DNA of 64,000 nucleotides from Haloplasma contractile SSD-17B (lineage in GTDB: Bacteria > Bacillota_I > Bacilli_A > Haloplasmatales > Haloplasmataceae), in assembly GCF_000215935.2 (NCBI RefSeq), contig NZ_AFNU02000009.1, positions 1 to 64,000 on the forward strand. The letters run 5' to 3'. Positions 54,710 to 63,565 of this stretch are shown piece after piece. Both the position numbers and the translations under genes were made by a program. Positions within the stretch are counted from its first letter, which is position 1, and each line of letters opens with the position of its first letter. A model generated the notes under the pieces. That model made no database searches. It was not told the origin of the DNA and saw only the letters and a program-made list of their open reading frames with translations.

Positions 54710-56111
54710 CATATCATTAAAAAAAGTGAAAATGCCGGAGCTTGTATCTACAACTAGAAATACAAATTATGAGGAAGTATCTCTAGGGTATTCTCCTGAA
54801 ATGGCTATGGAAGAAGCACTTCGTTGTTTAAACTGTAAACATAAACCTTGCGTTTCAGGTTGCCCTGTAGGGGTAAATATTCCAGAATTTATACAGCAAG
54901 TTGCGAGTGGTGACTTCTTAGATGCATATGATACAATAACTGGCACTAATGCTTTACCTGCTGTTTGTGGACGTGTGTGTCCTCAGGAATCACAATGCGA
55001 GGAAGTATGTGTACGTGCTATTAAGGGTGAATCGGTAGGAATTGGACGTCTAGAACGCTTTGTAGCAGACTATAAAATGAATACTGACCAAGATTATGAA
55101 ATTAAAAATAAAAGTAAAAATGGTCATAAGGTGGCTATTGTCGGATCAGGGCCGTCCGGATTATCATGCGCTGGTGATTTAGCACGCCTTGGTTATGATG
55201 TAACCATATTCGAGGCCTTTCATACTCCAGGTGGTGTATTAGTATACGGAATCCCTGAGTTTAGACTTCCTAAACAAATTGTTGCAGATGAAATTGAACG
55301 TCTAAAAGAGCTTGGAGTCGAAATTAAAACAAACATGGTCATTGGTAGAGTGTTATCCATTGATGAATTAATTGAGATGGGTTATGAGTCAATTTATGTT
55401 GGTACTGGTGCTGGTCTTCCTCGCTTTATGGGTATTGAAGGTGAAGAATTAGTTGGAGTTTATTCCGCCAATGAGTATTTAACACGTATTAATCTTATGA
55501 AAGCATACATCGAATATTATGACACTCCGATAAGAAAAAGTAAATCAGTAGCAGTAATCGGTGGAGGAAACGTTGCCATGGATGCTGCTAGAAGTGCTAA
55601 GCGCTTAGGTGCAGAACACGTATTTATCATTTATCGTCGTAACAGGGAACAAATGCCTGCTCGTTTAGAAGAAATACATCATGCTGAAGAGGAAGGTATT
55701 ACGTTTAAAGTGCTAAATAATCCCGTTAAAATATTGGGAGACGAAAATGGTCAAGTTAGAGCACTTGAGTGCATTAAGATGGAGTTAGGAGAAGTAGATG
55801 CATCAGGGCGACCACGACCAAGAGCGATTGAAGAATCAAACTTTGAGATTGAAGTGGATACAGTAATTGTTTCAATTGGCTCATCACCTAACCCATTAAT
55901 TAAATCAACAACTGACGGACTTGAAACGAACAATAGAGGATGTTTAATTGTAGACGAGAAAATGGCAACTACTAAAGAAGGTGTTTATGCAGGGGGAGAT
56001 GCGGTAACGGGTGCTGCAACTGTCATTAATGCAATGGGAGCTGGAAAAGTAGCTGCAAAAGCGATTGATGAATATATTATGTCTACAATAGTAAATAAAA
56101 AGGCTATATAA
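54702..56111 (+). CDS. nfnB: NADH-dependent ferredoxin:NADP oxidoreductase, large subunit
   Basis: A 469-residue GltA-like flavoprotein. The N-terminus has two cysteine groups (CLNCKHKPCVSGCPVG near 38 and CGRVCPQESQCEEVC near 89) for [4Fe-4S] clusters; VAIVGSGPSGLSCAGDLA (near 145) binds FAD and VAVIGGGNVAMDAARSAKR (near 285) binds NADP(H). NfnAB catalyses reversible electron bifurcation: reduced ferredoxin plus NADH reduce two NADP+. Length and order match clostridial NfnB. Confidence 0.92.
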   Translation: MPNISLKKVKMPELVSTTRNTNYEEVSLGYSPEMAMEEALRCLNCKHKPCVSGCPVGVNIPEFIQQVASGDFLDAYDTITGTNALPAVCGRVCPQESQCEEVCVRAIKGESVGIGRLERFVADYKMNTDQDYEIKNKSKNGHKVAIVGSGPSGLSCAGDLARLGYDVTIFEAFHTPGGVLVYGIPEFRLPKQIVADEIERLKELGVEIKTNMVIGRVLSIDELIEMGYESIYVGTGAGLPRFMGIEGEELVGVYSANEYLTRINLMKAYIEYYDTPIRKSKSVAVIGGGNVAMDAARSAKRLGAEHVFIIYRRNREQMPARLEEIHHAEEEGITFKVLNNPVKILGDENGQVRALECIKMELGEVDASGRPRPRAIEESNFEIEVDTVIVSIGSSPNPLIKSTTDGLETNNRGCLIVDEKMATTKEGVYAGGDAVTGAATVINAMGAGKVAAKAIDEYIMSTIVNKKAI

Positions 56112-56145
56112 GAGTAGATTAACACTTAATGTCTGATAAAATAAC

Positions 56146-56183
56146 AAAAAGATCAATCTCAGAATTTGAGACTGATCTTTTTT
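56146..56183 (+). terminator. Terminator of nfnAB
   Basis: Stem AAAAAGATCA(a)TCTCA / TGAGA(c)TGATCTTTTT with a T-run on the plus strand. Confidence 0.9.
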
Positions 56184-56214
56184 ATTAATATACCTCTCTA
56201 TTTGAAAACTGTTT

Positions 56215-56258
56215 AAAAAAATCAGTCATGGACAAATACGTCCACGACTGATTTTTTT
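56215..56258 (-). terminator. Terminator of ptb-buk-leucine dehydrogenase 2
   Basis: Stem AAAAAAATCAGTC / GACTGATTTTTTT with an inner TGGAC/GTCCA stem; lies 20 bases past the stop on the minus strand. Confidence 0.9.
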
Positions 56259-56277
56259 AGTTTCTATTTATATTTAA

Positions 56278-57357
56278 TTATAAACTCTTTGCATTTGGAA
56301 TGTAGTTTGATCGAACATTTTTAAGTGTTTCAATTCGATTCTTCGCTAATTCCGTCGCTGCATCTTGAGTATTTAAGTTCTTCTCTTTAGCATACTTAAA
56401 GATATTTAGTAAACGGTTATAGATTTTTTTGACTTCTTTTAGTGCATTTTCTCGATTATATGGGGGAAAGAATTCTTGATACACATTAACAAGTCCTCCA
56501 CCATTAATAACAAAGTCAGGAGCATATAAAATACCTTTCTTAGTTAACATAGTCCCATGTTTCTCTTCTTCTAAAAGTACATTATTAGCTGCACCTGCCA
56601 CAATTTCACAGGTTAGCTGTGGAATCGTTTGATCATTTAAGATTGCACCAATTGAGTTAGGTGAAAAGATGTCACATTCTACGCCATAGATATCATTGAT
56701 TGCTACACCTTTTGCATCAAATTCATTCACTGCCTGTTCAATGCGATTTTCATTGATATCTGTAACGATTAATTTAGCGCCTTCTTTGTATAGATAATCA
56801 CACAATGTGTAACCTACCGCTCCCAATCCTTGAACTGCAATCGTTTTCCCTTTTAAACAATCATTTCCCCACTTTTCCTTAGCACTGGCCTTTACTCCCC
56901 AATAAACACCATATGCTGTAACAGGAGATGGGTTCCCAGACATATCAGCTCTACCATTTAAGCAATCAGATTCCATCATCATATAATCAACATCATATTC
57001 GCTAATATTCATGTCTTCTCCGGTATAGAAACGACCATTTAATGATTGCACGTAGCGACCGTATGCACGTAGGTATGCTTCATTTTTAACTTCATTAGGG
57101 TTCCCAATTAAAACCGATTTTCCTCCACCTGTGTTACATTCAGCAGCTGCACATTTGTAAGTCATACCACGTGATAATCTTACAACATCAAACAGTGCCT
57201 CATCCTCGCTTTGGTAGTCGTAGAGTCGAGTTCCACCAATTGCAGGACCTAGAGTTGTGTCATGGATTGCTGTAATACCTTTTAATCCTGTTTCTTTATC
57301 ATGAAAAAAAGAAATTTGTTCATGCCCGTATTTCTCCATATATTCAAAAACCTTCAT
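56278..57357 (-). CDS. bcd: Leucine (branched-chain amino acid) dehydrogenase 2
   Basis: A 359-residue paralogue of the enzyme at 6034. Substrate and catalytic residues are kept: GGTRLYDY (41-48), K68 (MTYK) and K80 (GGGK). The loop between differs: AAAECNTGGGK instead of AAAGLNLGGGK, so its substrate preference may not be the same. The Rossmann motif is GLGAVG near 180. It closes the ptb-buk-bcd operon. 121 bases separate it from buk. Confidence 0.9.
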   Translation of the reverse strand: MKVFEYMEKYGHEQISFFHDKETGLKGITAIHDTTLGPAIGGTRLYDYQSEDEALFDVVRLSRGMTYKCAAAECNTGGGKSVLIGNPNEVKNEAYLRAYGRYVQSLNGRFYTGEDMNISEYDVDYMMMESDCLNGRADMSGNPSPVTAYGVYWGVKASAKEKWGNDCLKGKTIAVQGLGAVGYTLCDYLYKEGAKLIVTDINENRIEQAVNEFDAKGVAINDIYGVECDIFSPNSIGAILNDQTIPQLTCEIVAGAANNVLLEEEKHGTMLTKKGILYAPDFVINGGGLVNVYQEFFPPYNRENALKEVKKIYNRLLNIFKYAKEKNLNTQDAATELAKNRIETLKNVRSNYIPNAKSL

Positions 57358-57478
57358 ATCTATCCCTCCAAATATTTTTTATTCTCCTTTATTCTCCTAT
57401 GTTAAAATATTTTGCAACGAGACCTAGTTAATAATTAAATCTGTTACAAAAAACAAAACCTGATTACCGAACGAATGT

Positions 57479-58546
57479 TTAATATGTTTTAGGTTCTTCT
57501 TCCCCTTTTAGTACACGTAATGCTCCTTGAGCAAGAGATAATAATTCATTCTCTCCTGGGTAAACAAGCACTTCAGAAATGAATTCGATTCTCTCTTTAA
57601 TTCTTGAAACTAAGTACTTCTCATGTGCAAGTCCTCCGGTTAACACAATACAGTCTAACTTCCCCTTTAGAACTGTTGCATAGGCACCGATTTCCTTGGC
57701 AATTTGATAAGCCATGGCATCATAATAAAGCTTTGCTTTTTCATCACCATTTTCGATCCGCTCAACAATTTCTCGCGCATCATTTGTACCTAAGTAAGCG
57801 ACTAATCCACCTTTACCATAGTTCATCTTTTTAATTTCATCTAATGTATAATCTCCAGAAAAAGCCATTTTATAAAGTGGTCCCATCGGAACGGTACCAC
57901 TGCGTTCAGGAGACATAGGTCCTTCTCCATCAAGCGCATTGTTAACGTCAACAACTCGACCAAAATGATGGGCAGCGACACTAATTCCACCACCAAGGTG
58001 TGCCATTACCATATTTAAGTTTTCATATTTAACATTTTTATCTTTAGCTACTTCACGTGCGATTGCCTTTTGATTTAAAGCATGAAATAGACTCGGACGT
58101 TCAATTAAAGGCATCCCTGATATTCTAGCGATATCATGCATCTCATCAACAGCTACCGGATCTACAATATACGCTGGTATATTAAGATCATCTGCAAGGT
58201 CACGAGCAATAATTCCACCTAAATTCGATGCATGCTCGCCTCGTTCTGCTAAAGTTAAGTCTTTAATCATTTCATCATTTACGATATACGTTCCACCTTC
58301 TATTGGTTTAAGAAGGCCACCTCGACCACAAACCGCATCTAACCGATTAAGATCAAACCCATTTTCTTTTACCGCTTCGATTATTAAATTTTTGCGGAAT
58401 TCAAATTGAGAGGCAACATCTCTAAATACATGAATTTCTTCCGTACTATGACTGATTTTATTTTCAAAAACAACTGATTCTTCTTCAAATAATGCAATTT
58501 TAGTTGATGTTGAACCAGGATTTATAACTAATATATATTTCGCCAT
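57479..58546 (-). CDS. buk: Butyrate / branched-chain fatty acid kinase
   Basis: A 355-residue acetokinase-family kinase that makes ATP from acyl phosphate and [20 protein letters not shown] at the N-terminus, [12 protein letters not shown] (near 195) and [15 protein letters not shown] (near 216) are family signatures. It is 12 bases after ptb, so the pair is one unit for Ptb-Buk substrate-level phosphorylation. Substrate can be butyryl, isobutyryl or isovaleryl phosphate; adjacent bcd favours the last. Confidence 0.94.
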   Translation of the reverse strand: MAKYILVINPGSTSTKIALFEEESVVFENKISHSTEEIHVFRDVASQFEFRKNLIIEAVKENGFDLNRLDAVCGRGGLLKPIEGGTYIVNDEMIKDLTLAERGEHASNLGGIIARDLADDLNIPAYIVDPVAVDEMHDIARISGMPLIERPSLFHALNQKAIAREVAKDKNVKYENLNMVMAHLGGGISVAAHHFGRVVDVNNALDGEGPMSPERSGTVPMGPLYKMAFSGDYTLDEIKKMNYGKGGLVAYLGTNDAREIVERIENGDEKAKLYYDAMAYQIAKEIGAYATVLKGKLDCIVLTGGLAHEKYLVSRIKERIEFISEVLVYPGENELLSLAQGALRVLKGEEEPKTY

Positions 58547-58558
58547 TTAAATCACTCC

Positions 58559-59461
58559 TTATTGATCCATTAGTACACTTAATGCGATTGAATATACTTT
58601 TGATTCTTTACTATCAGCACGTGATGTTAATACGATAGGAGCTTTGGCACCCATAATAATTCCAGCACTCTTTACATGTTCACATCCAAACATCCATCCC
58701 TTATACAAAGCATTTCCAACTTCTATATAAGGAACAATTAAAACATCTGCATTACCTGCAACAGGATGATTAATATTCTTAACAGCAGCCGCTTCCTCAT
58801 CTAATGCAAGGTCTATAGCAAGTGGACCACATACGTCACAATTTACAATTTCACCATTTTCATTCATCTCTTGAAGCTTACGCCCTATTTCAGAAGATGG
58901 CATCTTTTGATTGACCTTCTCAATTGCACTTATACATGCTACTTTCGGACGTGTAATTTGCAATGATCTTGCAAGTGTAACAGTACTTGTTGTAATTTGC
59001 TTTAACTGTTCAACAGTAGGGGTGATATTCATTGCCCCATCACTTAAGAATAGTAGACGATTGAATTTTGGTAAATCAATGATCATAACATGACTTAGTA
59101 CATTTCCAGTACGAAGTCCAAATTCCCTATCAAGTACTTTCTTAAGAATTACAGATGTATCAACTAAACCTTTCATTAAAACATCTGCATCACCAGATGA
59201 GACAGCCTTTACAGCTTTCATACATGCATCTTCTTTTGTATCACAGTGTATGACTTTATAGGCACCAAGCTTAAACCCTTCTACCTCATCTGCTACCAGT
59301 TTTATTTCATTTTGATCTCCAAACAAGATAAAGTTACACAAGTCTAAGTTACTTGCCTCGCTAATTGCCTCTAATACCTCATGGTCCTCAGGACAGGCAA
59401 TTGCAACCGTTTTATTCGGTCTCGTCCCGGCTAATTTTTTTACCTCTTCTAGTGTTTTCAT
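58559..59461 (-). CDS. ptb: Phosphate butyryltransferase
   Basis: A 300-residue acyl-CoA:phosphate transferase. TVAIACPEDHEVLEAI near the start, DVLMKGLVDTSVILKKVL near 93 and DGAMNITPTVEQ (near 140) match Ptb. It converts branched-chain or butyryl-CoA to acyl phosphate for Buk. It is the first gene of the operon, with a -10 TATAAT and a cre-like site upstream. Confidence 0.93.
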   Translation of the reverse strand: MKTLEEVKKLAGTRPNKTVAIACPEDHEVLEAISEASNLDLCNFILFGDQNEIKLVADEVEGFKLGAYKVIHCDTKEDACMKAVKAVSSGDADVLMKGLVDTSVILKKVLDREFGLRTGNVLSHVMIIDLPKFNRLLFLSDGAMNITPTVEQLKQITTSTVTLARSLQITRPKVACISAIEKVNQKMPSSEIGRKLQEMNENGEIVNCDVCGPLAIDLALDEEAAAVKNINHPVAGNADVLIVPYIEVGNALYKGWMFGCEHVKSAGIIMGAKAPIVLTSRADSKESKVYSIALSVLMDQ

Positions 59462-59478
59462 AAAATCCTCCTTCCGAT

Positions 59479-59492
59479 AGAAAACGCTTCCA
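59479..59492. promoter_or_regulatory. Cre-like operator at the ptb start site
   Basis: AGAAAACGCTTCCA fits the CcpA consensus at 12 of 14 positions and overlaps the expected +1, just downstream of the -10. Confidence 0.55.
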
Positions 59493-59497
59493 AGACT

Positions 59498-59503
59498 ATT
59501 ATA
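59498..59503 (-). promoter_or_regulatory. -10 box for ptb
   Basis: TATAAT on the minus strand, about 37 bases before the start codon; no clear -35. Confidence 0.6.
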
Positions 59504-59572
59504 CTATATTTTGTAAATAAATAAACACCTGTGAAAAAATTAATGTGAAAATTAGGATCAGAACCTAATAAA

Positions 59573-59595
59573 GGAACAACCATTTATGTTGTTCC
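59573..59595 (-). terminator. Terminator after the ATP-grasp gene
   Basis: Perfect 8-bp stem GGAACAAC / GTTGTTCC with a 7-base loop, and TTTATT after it on the minus strand. Confidence 0.75.
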
Positions 59596-59604
59596 AATTA
59601 TTTT

Positions 59605-60930
59605 TTAATCTTCAACTAATAGGTTTGATACCGTGTAGTAACTGTGAAGTCCTGATATTATATTTCCTTTTCCAACACGCGTATAAAGACCTGCTAATTT
59701 CTCATTATACATAAATAGGCCGATAATATGTCTAAATTCATTCACCTCAAAGTTAGCGTCGTCTTTAAATTCGACGAACTTTCTAGTATATGGAACAACG
59801 AATTCCTGATAGAGATACTCGTTACCAAAGCATTCTTCTAACTGTGTCTTCCAGGCATCTTTAGTAAAGTCACGTCCTACATATACACCCTTAGATGCGT
59901 ATAAATCTTTAGGTTTGATGATGTAATGGTCTTTATTTTCGAGGACTTCATTAAATACTTCTTTATTACCCTTAAATTCCTGCGTAAATGGAATATGGTT
60001 TTTAATATAACGTTGTTCATCTTGACTTAAATACTGAAGAGTATCCTCGTCGTGTAAGATCTTAAAAATAATCTTATTATGCATGATTTGAGATTTAAGA
60101 GGGCCTATTACACAAACAGATTGATCAATGTATGCTTGAATAAAATCCTTTATTTCATCATGTCGCTCAATTAATTCACGTGTTACGATCCGTCTATACA
60201 CTAGATCGATTTTTAAATCATTATAATAGAGATTATCGCCATCATAGCTTAGTTCCCTTGGATCTGCAATGACTGCATTATAACCATGCTTCTCATAAGC
60301 TTTTTTAAACTGCTTAAATTCTACTGGAGTACCGCTCCCCTTAAAGTCAACTATGGCAACATTAGGTTTTTTAACAACCTTATTAAACTGGTTATAAATA
60401 GTTATGCTTTCTGTTACCCACTGTTCTATCAATTCAAAATAATGAATACTAAATCGATCCTTAAGTTCTAACATTGGTTTTGTTTCAAGTAGAATACGTG
60501 AGATTGCATTATCTTCATTCATCGCAGAGGAACCATCTGTATTTAACTCACAAAATTTAAAATGTTCTAAGTCCTTATAAAATATATCGAAACGACCGAT
60601 TGGGACGTTAGCTTGATAGCCATGGTCAGCTAAGATTAATTTTTCTAGTAGTTCAGAATATCCAAACTTTTTTCTAAACGTTGAATCAGTTAAGTAGCGT
60701 TTTACAATTTTATTTGTGATCGACATTAACGTTTGACCTATGTGTTTAAAATTGTTCAAGTCTTCATTCGTATAGAACATTGGTTGATATAGAAATGGGA
60801 CAGGCTTTCCTTTATAAACTGCACTTGAGCGTTTAACGTTTTCTAATGTTTTTAGATAATCCTCATAATAAGTCTTTGGATTTTTTTTAATGACACTGAC
60901 ATACTCTTCTGTTATTTGTTCTGCATTCAT
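59605..60930 (-). CDS. ATP-grasp ligase, glutathionylspermidine synthase-like
   Basis: A 441-residue protein with the features of the glutathionylspermidine synthetase/ATP-grasp group: KFCELNTDGSSAMNED (near residue 127), then the ATP site DHYIIKPKDLYASKGVYVG near 335 and the FVVPYTRKF segment near 375. It follows the gamma-glutamylcysteine ligase gene with a 44-base overlap. A role as the second step, joining glycine or a related amine to gamma-glutamylcysteine, is inference; there is no normal gshB or gshF here. Start 60930 has GAGG eight bases upstream. Confidence 0.8.
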   Translation of the reverse strand: MNAEQITEEYVSVIKKNPKTYYEDYLKTLENVKRSSAVYKGKPVPFLYQPMFYTNEDLNNFKHIGQTLMSITNKIVKRYLTDSTFRKKFGYSELLEKLILADHGYQANVPIGRFDIFYKDLEHFKFCELNTDGSSAMNEDNAISRILLETKPMLELKDRFSIHYFELIEQWVTESITIYNQFNKVVKKPNVAIVDFKGSGTPVEFKQFKKAYEKHGYNAVIADPRELSYDGDNLYYNDLKIDLVYRRIVTRELIERHDEIKDFIQAYIDQSVCVIGPLKSQIMHNKIIFKILHDEDTLQYLSQDEQRYIKNHIPFTQEFKGNKEVFNEVLENKDHYIIKPKDLYASKGVYVGRDFTKDAWKTQLEECFGNEYLYQEFVVPYTRKFVEFKDDANFEVNEFRHIIGLFMYNEKLAGLYTRVGKGNIISGLHSYYTVSNLLVED

Positions 60931-62245
60931 TACGTTCACCTCTAGTTTGATTCGTATTAGTCACTATACAAAAACTTAGTGCATCAATTTTGTTCATCCC
61001 CATTTGAAGACGTTCTTTAGTTATAGTTGATGGTGTTTTACATTGCATTAATATATCTTGCAAAGGCATTAGATACCCTACCTCATCTGATTCTAGACCA
61101 TCTAAAGCCAACTTTAATAACCAGTTTGCAATCTCAATGATTGGTTTACCATGATATCGCGTATGAATTCCATGATCGATAATTTCTTGTTTAGCATCCG
61201 TTATAGCATCAGTAGTAATTCCCTGAATAAAGTCATACACCTTATTCAGATTCGTCTTATTATAAATTATCCCTTTTAATAATGCTAATGCTGAAAAGTT
61301 CAATGGGTAAGGAAGGGAATCAATCATACGTATTTCGATGAACTTTTTAGTTCTCACATCTGGAAAACTCATTGTCAAGATGTGCTCAAGATCTTCGGTA
61401 TTGTACTGGTTTGGATTAAATAAATCACGATAGGTTGAATCTTTTACATCCTGAATGATGTCCCCTTTTGGAATGAAAATAGGAGAACGTGTCAAAATGT
61501 ACTGTGAGTATGAATCATAGTTAAATTCAGCGCTTAATGCCCCATCCACGATCCCACAGCGGTCTAAATCACAATTACTCCAAATATTGGTTCTTAAACT
61601 ATGTTTTTGATATACTTCGCCTTCAAATATTGGAGAATTATCAAATATTGCGTATAAAACAGGCGATAATGCATTAGAAACCTTGAATTTTTTTATATAA
61701 TCCTTTTCAGACTCATAGTCAAACGAATATTGAACCGATGCCGTTCCCTTCATCATATTATGCGCTAAAGAGCCACAGGATTTAAAATATTCAAACATAT
61801 AATCATAACGTTTTTTAGGAATCATTTTAATATCAGAAATTGTACTTTGAGGCTGATAGCCACAAGCAATTAACGCTTGATTATTTTGTTCTAATAAAGG
61901 AATTAGGTCATCTAAGAACGAAAGATACTGTGCTTCAATCTCTTTAATTTCCGGTAAAGGACCAATACTGATTTCAAACTGACACCCGGGCTCTAGTGTC
62001 ACACAAATATAGTCTTTAATAAGTCCTAGTATATGTTCCCCTTCATAGCTACCTTTATATCCTTTAAGTGTGAGTTTTTTCAACGTGTCATGAACTCCAT
62101 TTTTACCATAATAACTGATCGTTTTTAAAGTGTTTTTATCAATAATGAAATACTCAAACTCAACACCAATTTTCACATTATTATGTTTTTTTTCATTCTG
62201 TCTAAAATAATTTGATATCTCATTAATCTGCTCTGTATAGTTCAT
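60887..62245 (-). CDS. gshA: Glutamate-cysteine ligase (GCS2 family)
   Basis: A 452-residue ligase of the GCS2 (plant/proteobacterial) class. KIGVEFEYFIID near residue 26 and the LEPGCQFEISIGP motif near 85 identify it. It joins glutamate and cysteine to gamma-glutamylcysteine. The end of the gene (TNQTRGERNECRTNN) runs into the next gene by 44 bases; its C-terminus looks unusual, so a small shift or the true stop should be checked. Upstream TATAAT lies at 62358-62363 with an extended TGn. Confidence 0.87.
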   Translation of the reverse strand: MNYTEQINEISNYFRQNEKKHNNVKIGVEFEYFIIDKNTLKTISYYGKNGVHDTLKKLTLKGYKGSYEGEHILGLIKDYICVTLEPGCQFEISIGPLPEIKEIEAQYLSFLDDLIPLLEQNNQALIACGYQPQSTISDIKMIPKKRYDYMFEYFKSCGSLAHNMMKGTASVQYSFDYESEKDYIKKFKVSNALSPVLYAIFDNSPIFEGEVYQKHSLRTNIWSNCDLDRCGIVDGALSAEFNYDSYSQYILTRSPIFIPKGDIIQDVKDSTYRDLFNPNQYNTEDLEHILTMSFPDVRTKKFIEIRMIDSLPYPLNFSALALLKGIIYNKTNLNKVYDFIQGITTDAITDAKQEIIDHGIHTRYHGKPIIEIANWLLKLALDGLESDEVGYLMPLQDILMQCKTPSTITKERLQMGMNKIDALSFCIVTNTNQTRGERNECRTNNRRVCQCH

Positions 62246-62357
62246 AAGGCCCCTTTCTTGACCATATTGTTTAAAATGATCGTTTTACTTATTAAGGTTA
62301 TTATTTATTTACAAGAATTACCGAACACTCTAATTATTCCCATAAAATTATAAACGT

Positions 62358-62363
62358 ATTATA
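62358..62363 (-). promoter_or_regulatory. Extended -10 promoter of gshA
   Basis: TGTTATAAT with TTGTTT at 62382-62387, spacer 18. The leader is about 110 bases. Confidence 0.6.
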
Positions 62364-62465
62364 ACATAGTAAAGTGTATGAAAACAAATAATAGGACTTT
62401 TATTAACTAAAAAAAATTGAGTCAATCTTTCATAATCGTGAATAATTATGTACTAATGATACCCT

Positions 62466-62972
62466 TTATTCTTTTGAACTATAAAAAATATGTTCTAACT
62501 CAAAAGTTCCTTCGTTAATTGTCATTTTTCCAAATGAAAATTTTTCTTGACGTCTTTTATCAGTTGCAGAACCTGGGTTAAACATAACAATAGTGTCTAC
62601 TTTTTTTACAACAGGTATGTGTGAATGACCATATATAATCACATCTACTTGATCAACATCAAACAGTTCTAGTGCCCGTTTCTGAGTTGTTTTCGTTTTA
62701 CCATGACCATGTGTGAGTCCAATACGCACACCCTCTATTTCAAAAATCGTCCTTAAAGGCAACTCCTGTCTTAATTGCTCTTCATCGACATTTCCATATA
62801 CCGCGTAAACCCCTGCATATTGTTTAAATTTATTATGCATCTCCTTTGTTTGAATATCACCTGCATGAATAATTAAATCCACACCCTCTAGTAGTACTTT
62901 TTCTAACTTGGATGGTATGTTTTTAGCCCGTTTTGGCATGTGGGTATCTGCTATGATTAAGAGCGTCTTCAT
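62466..62972 (-). CDS. YfcE/MJ0936-family metallophosphoesterase
   Basis: A 168-residue phosphodiesterase. Metal ligands appear in order: IIADTH, HAGD, YGNVD, THGH and YGHSH. This is the single-domain MJ0936/YfcE type, which hydrolyses phosphodiesters of unknown identity in the cell. Start is the ATG at 62972; a TTG one codon before it is not needed. Usual family length is about 160-180. Confidence 0.9.
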   Translation of the reverse strand: MKTLLIIADTHMPKRAKNIPSKLEKVLLEGVDLIIHAGDIQTKEMHNKFKQYAGVYAVYGNVDEEQLRQELPLRTIFEIEGVRIGLTHGHGKTKTTQKRALELFDVDQVDVIIYGHSHIPVVKKVDTIVMFNPGSATDKRRQEKFSFGKMTINEGTFELEHIFYSSKE

Positions 62973-62995
62973 CAAATGACATTCCTTTCTTTATA

Positions 62996-63025
62996 GGTAG
63001 TGATTGGTAGTGATTGGTAGTGATT
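62996..63025. repeat. Three tandem 10-bp repeats
   Basis: GGTAGTGATT occurs three times in a row, 24 bases upstream of the phosphoesterase start. Origin unknown; a slippage product is likely. Confidence 0.8.
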
Positions 63026-63170
63026 CAAATGTCTATTAGTTTTGTCTAAATTAGTTTATGTTAAATTAAACTATTCAATGATAAATTAATAAATCATTGA
63101 TAAAGAATTTGGCAATATATTGATCTTATTAAATCTTATTAAATATAGTAGTAGTAAAGCAAGTAAAAAG

Positions 63171-63213
63171 AAAAGACTAACCAAACGGAACTCCGAAATG
63201 TGGTTAGTCTTTT
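63171..63213 (-). terminator. Terminator of the 63225 gene
   Basis: Stem AAAAGACTAACCA / TGGTTAGTCTTTT, with a small inner CGGA/TCCG hairpin and T-rich tail on the minus strand. Confidence 0.85.
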
Positions 63214-63224
63214 GTATTCTATGT

Positions 63225-63500
63225 CTAATTTCGTTTTCGGTTTACAGCCTTTGTTCCTCCAACTCCACCACTTGTAATTCCGATGAAGAATCCTAAATCA
63301 AAAAGCCAGCCCGAAATTCCAGAAAAGGAGTTATAATAAAAGTTAACTTTTCCAAATATTAATTGGAGAAACAAAGTAAATGGTGCAACTAGTCCATGGA
63401 ACCATCCATAGTAAAATCCTTTAGCTATATCCCAGTATAAAATGCTGAGAATGACTATTGCAACTGCTAATAGAAAACCAAAACAACCTAGTTTTTTCAT
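63225..63500 (-). CDS. Small membrane protein of unknown function
   Basis: A 91-residue protein with an N-terminal membrane segment (about 4-24) and two more hydrophobic stretches (about 36-50 and 65-80). A Gly-rich end (ITSGGVGGTK) and a basic tail follow. I recognise no family. It has its own strong terminator, so it is transcribed. It follows the amidase gene with about 65 bp between. Confidence 0.7.
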   Translation of the reverse strand: MKKLGCFGFLLAVAIVILSILYWDIAKGFYYGWFHGLVAPFTLFLQLIFGKVNFYYNSFSGISGWLFDLGFFIGITSGGVGGTKAVNRKRN

Positions 63501-63565
63501 TTAATCACCTCTTAATTATTTTATTTAGAATAAGACAATTGCTATTCTTTTGTCCTTTTATTTAT

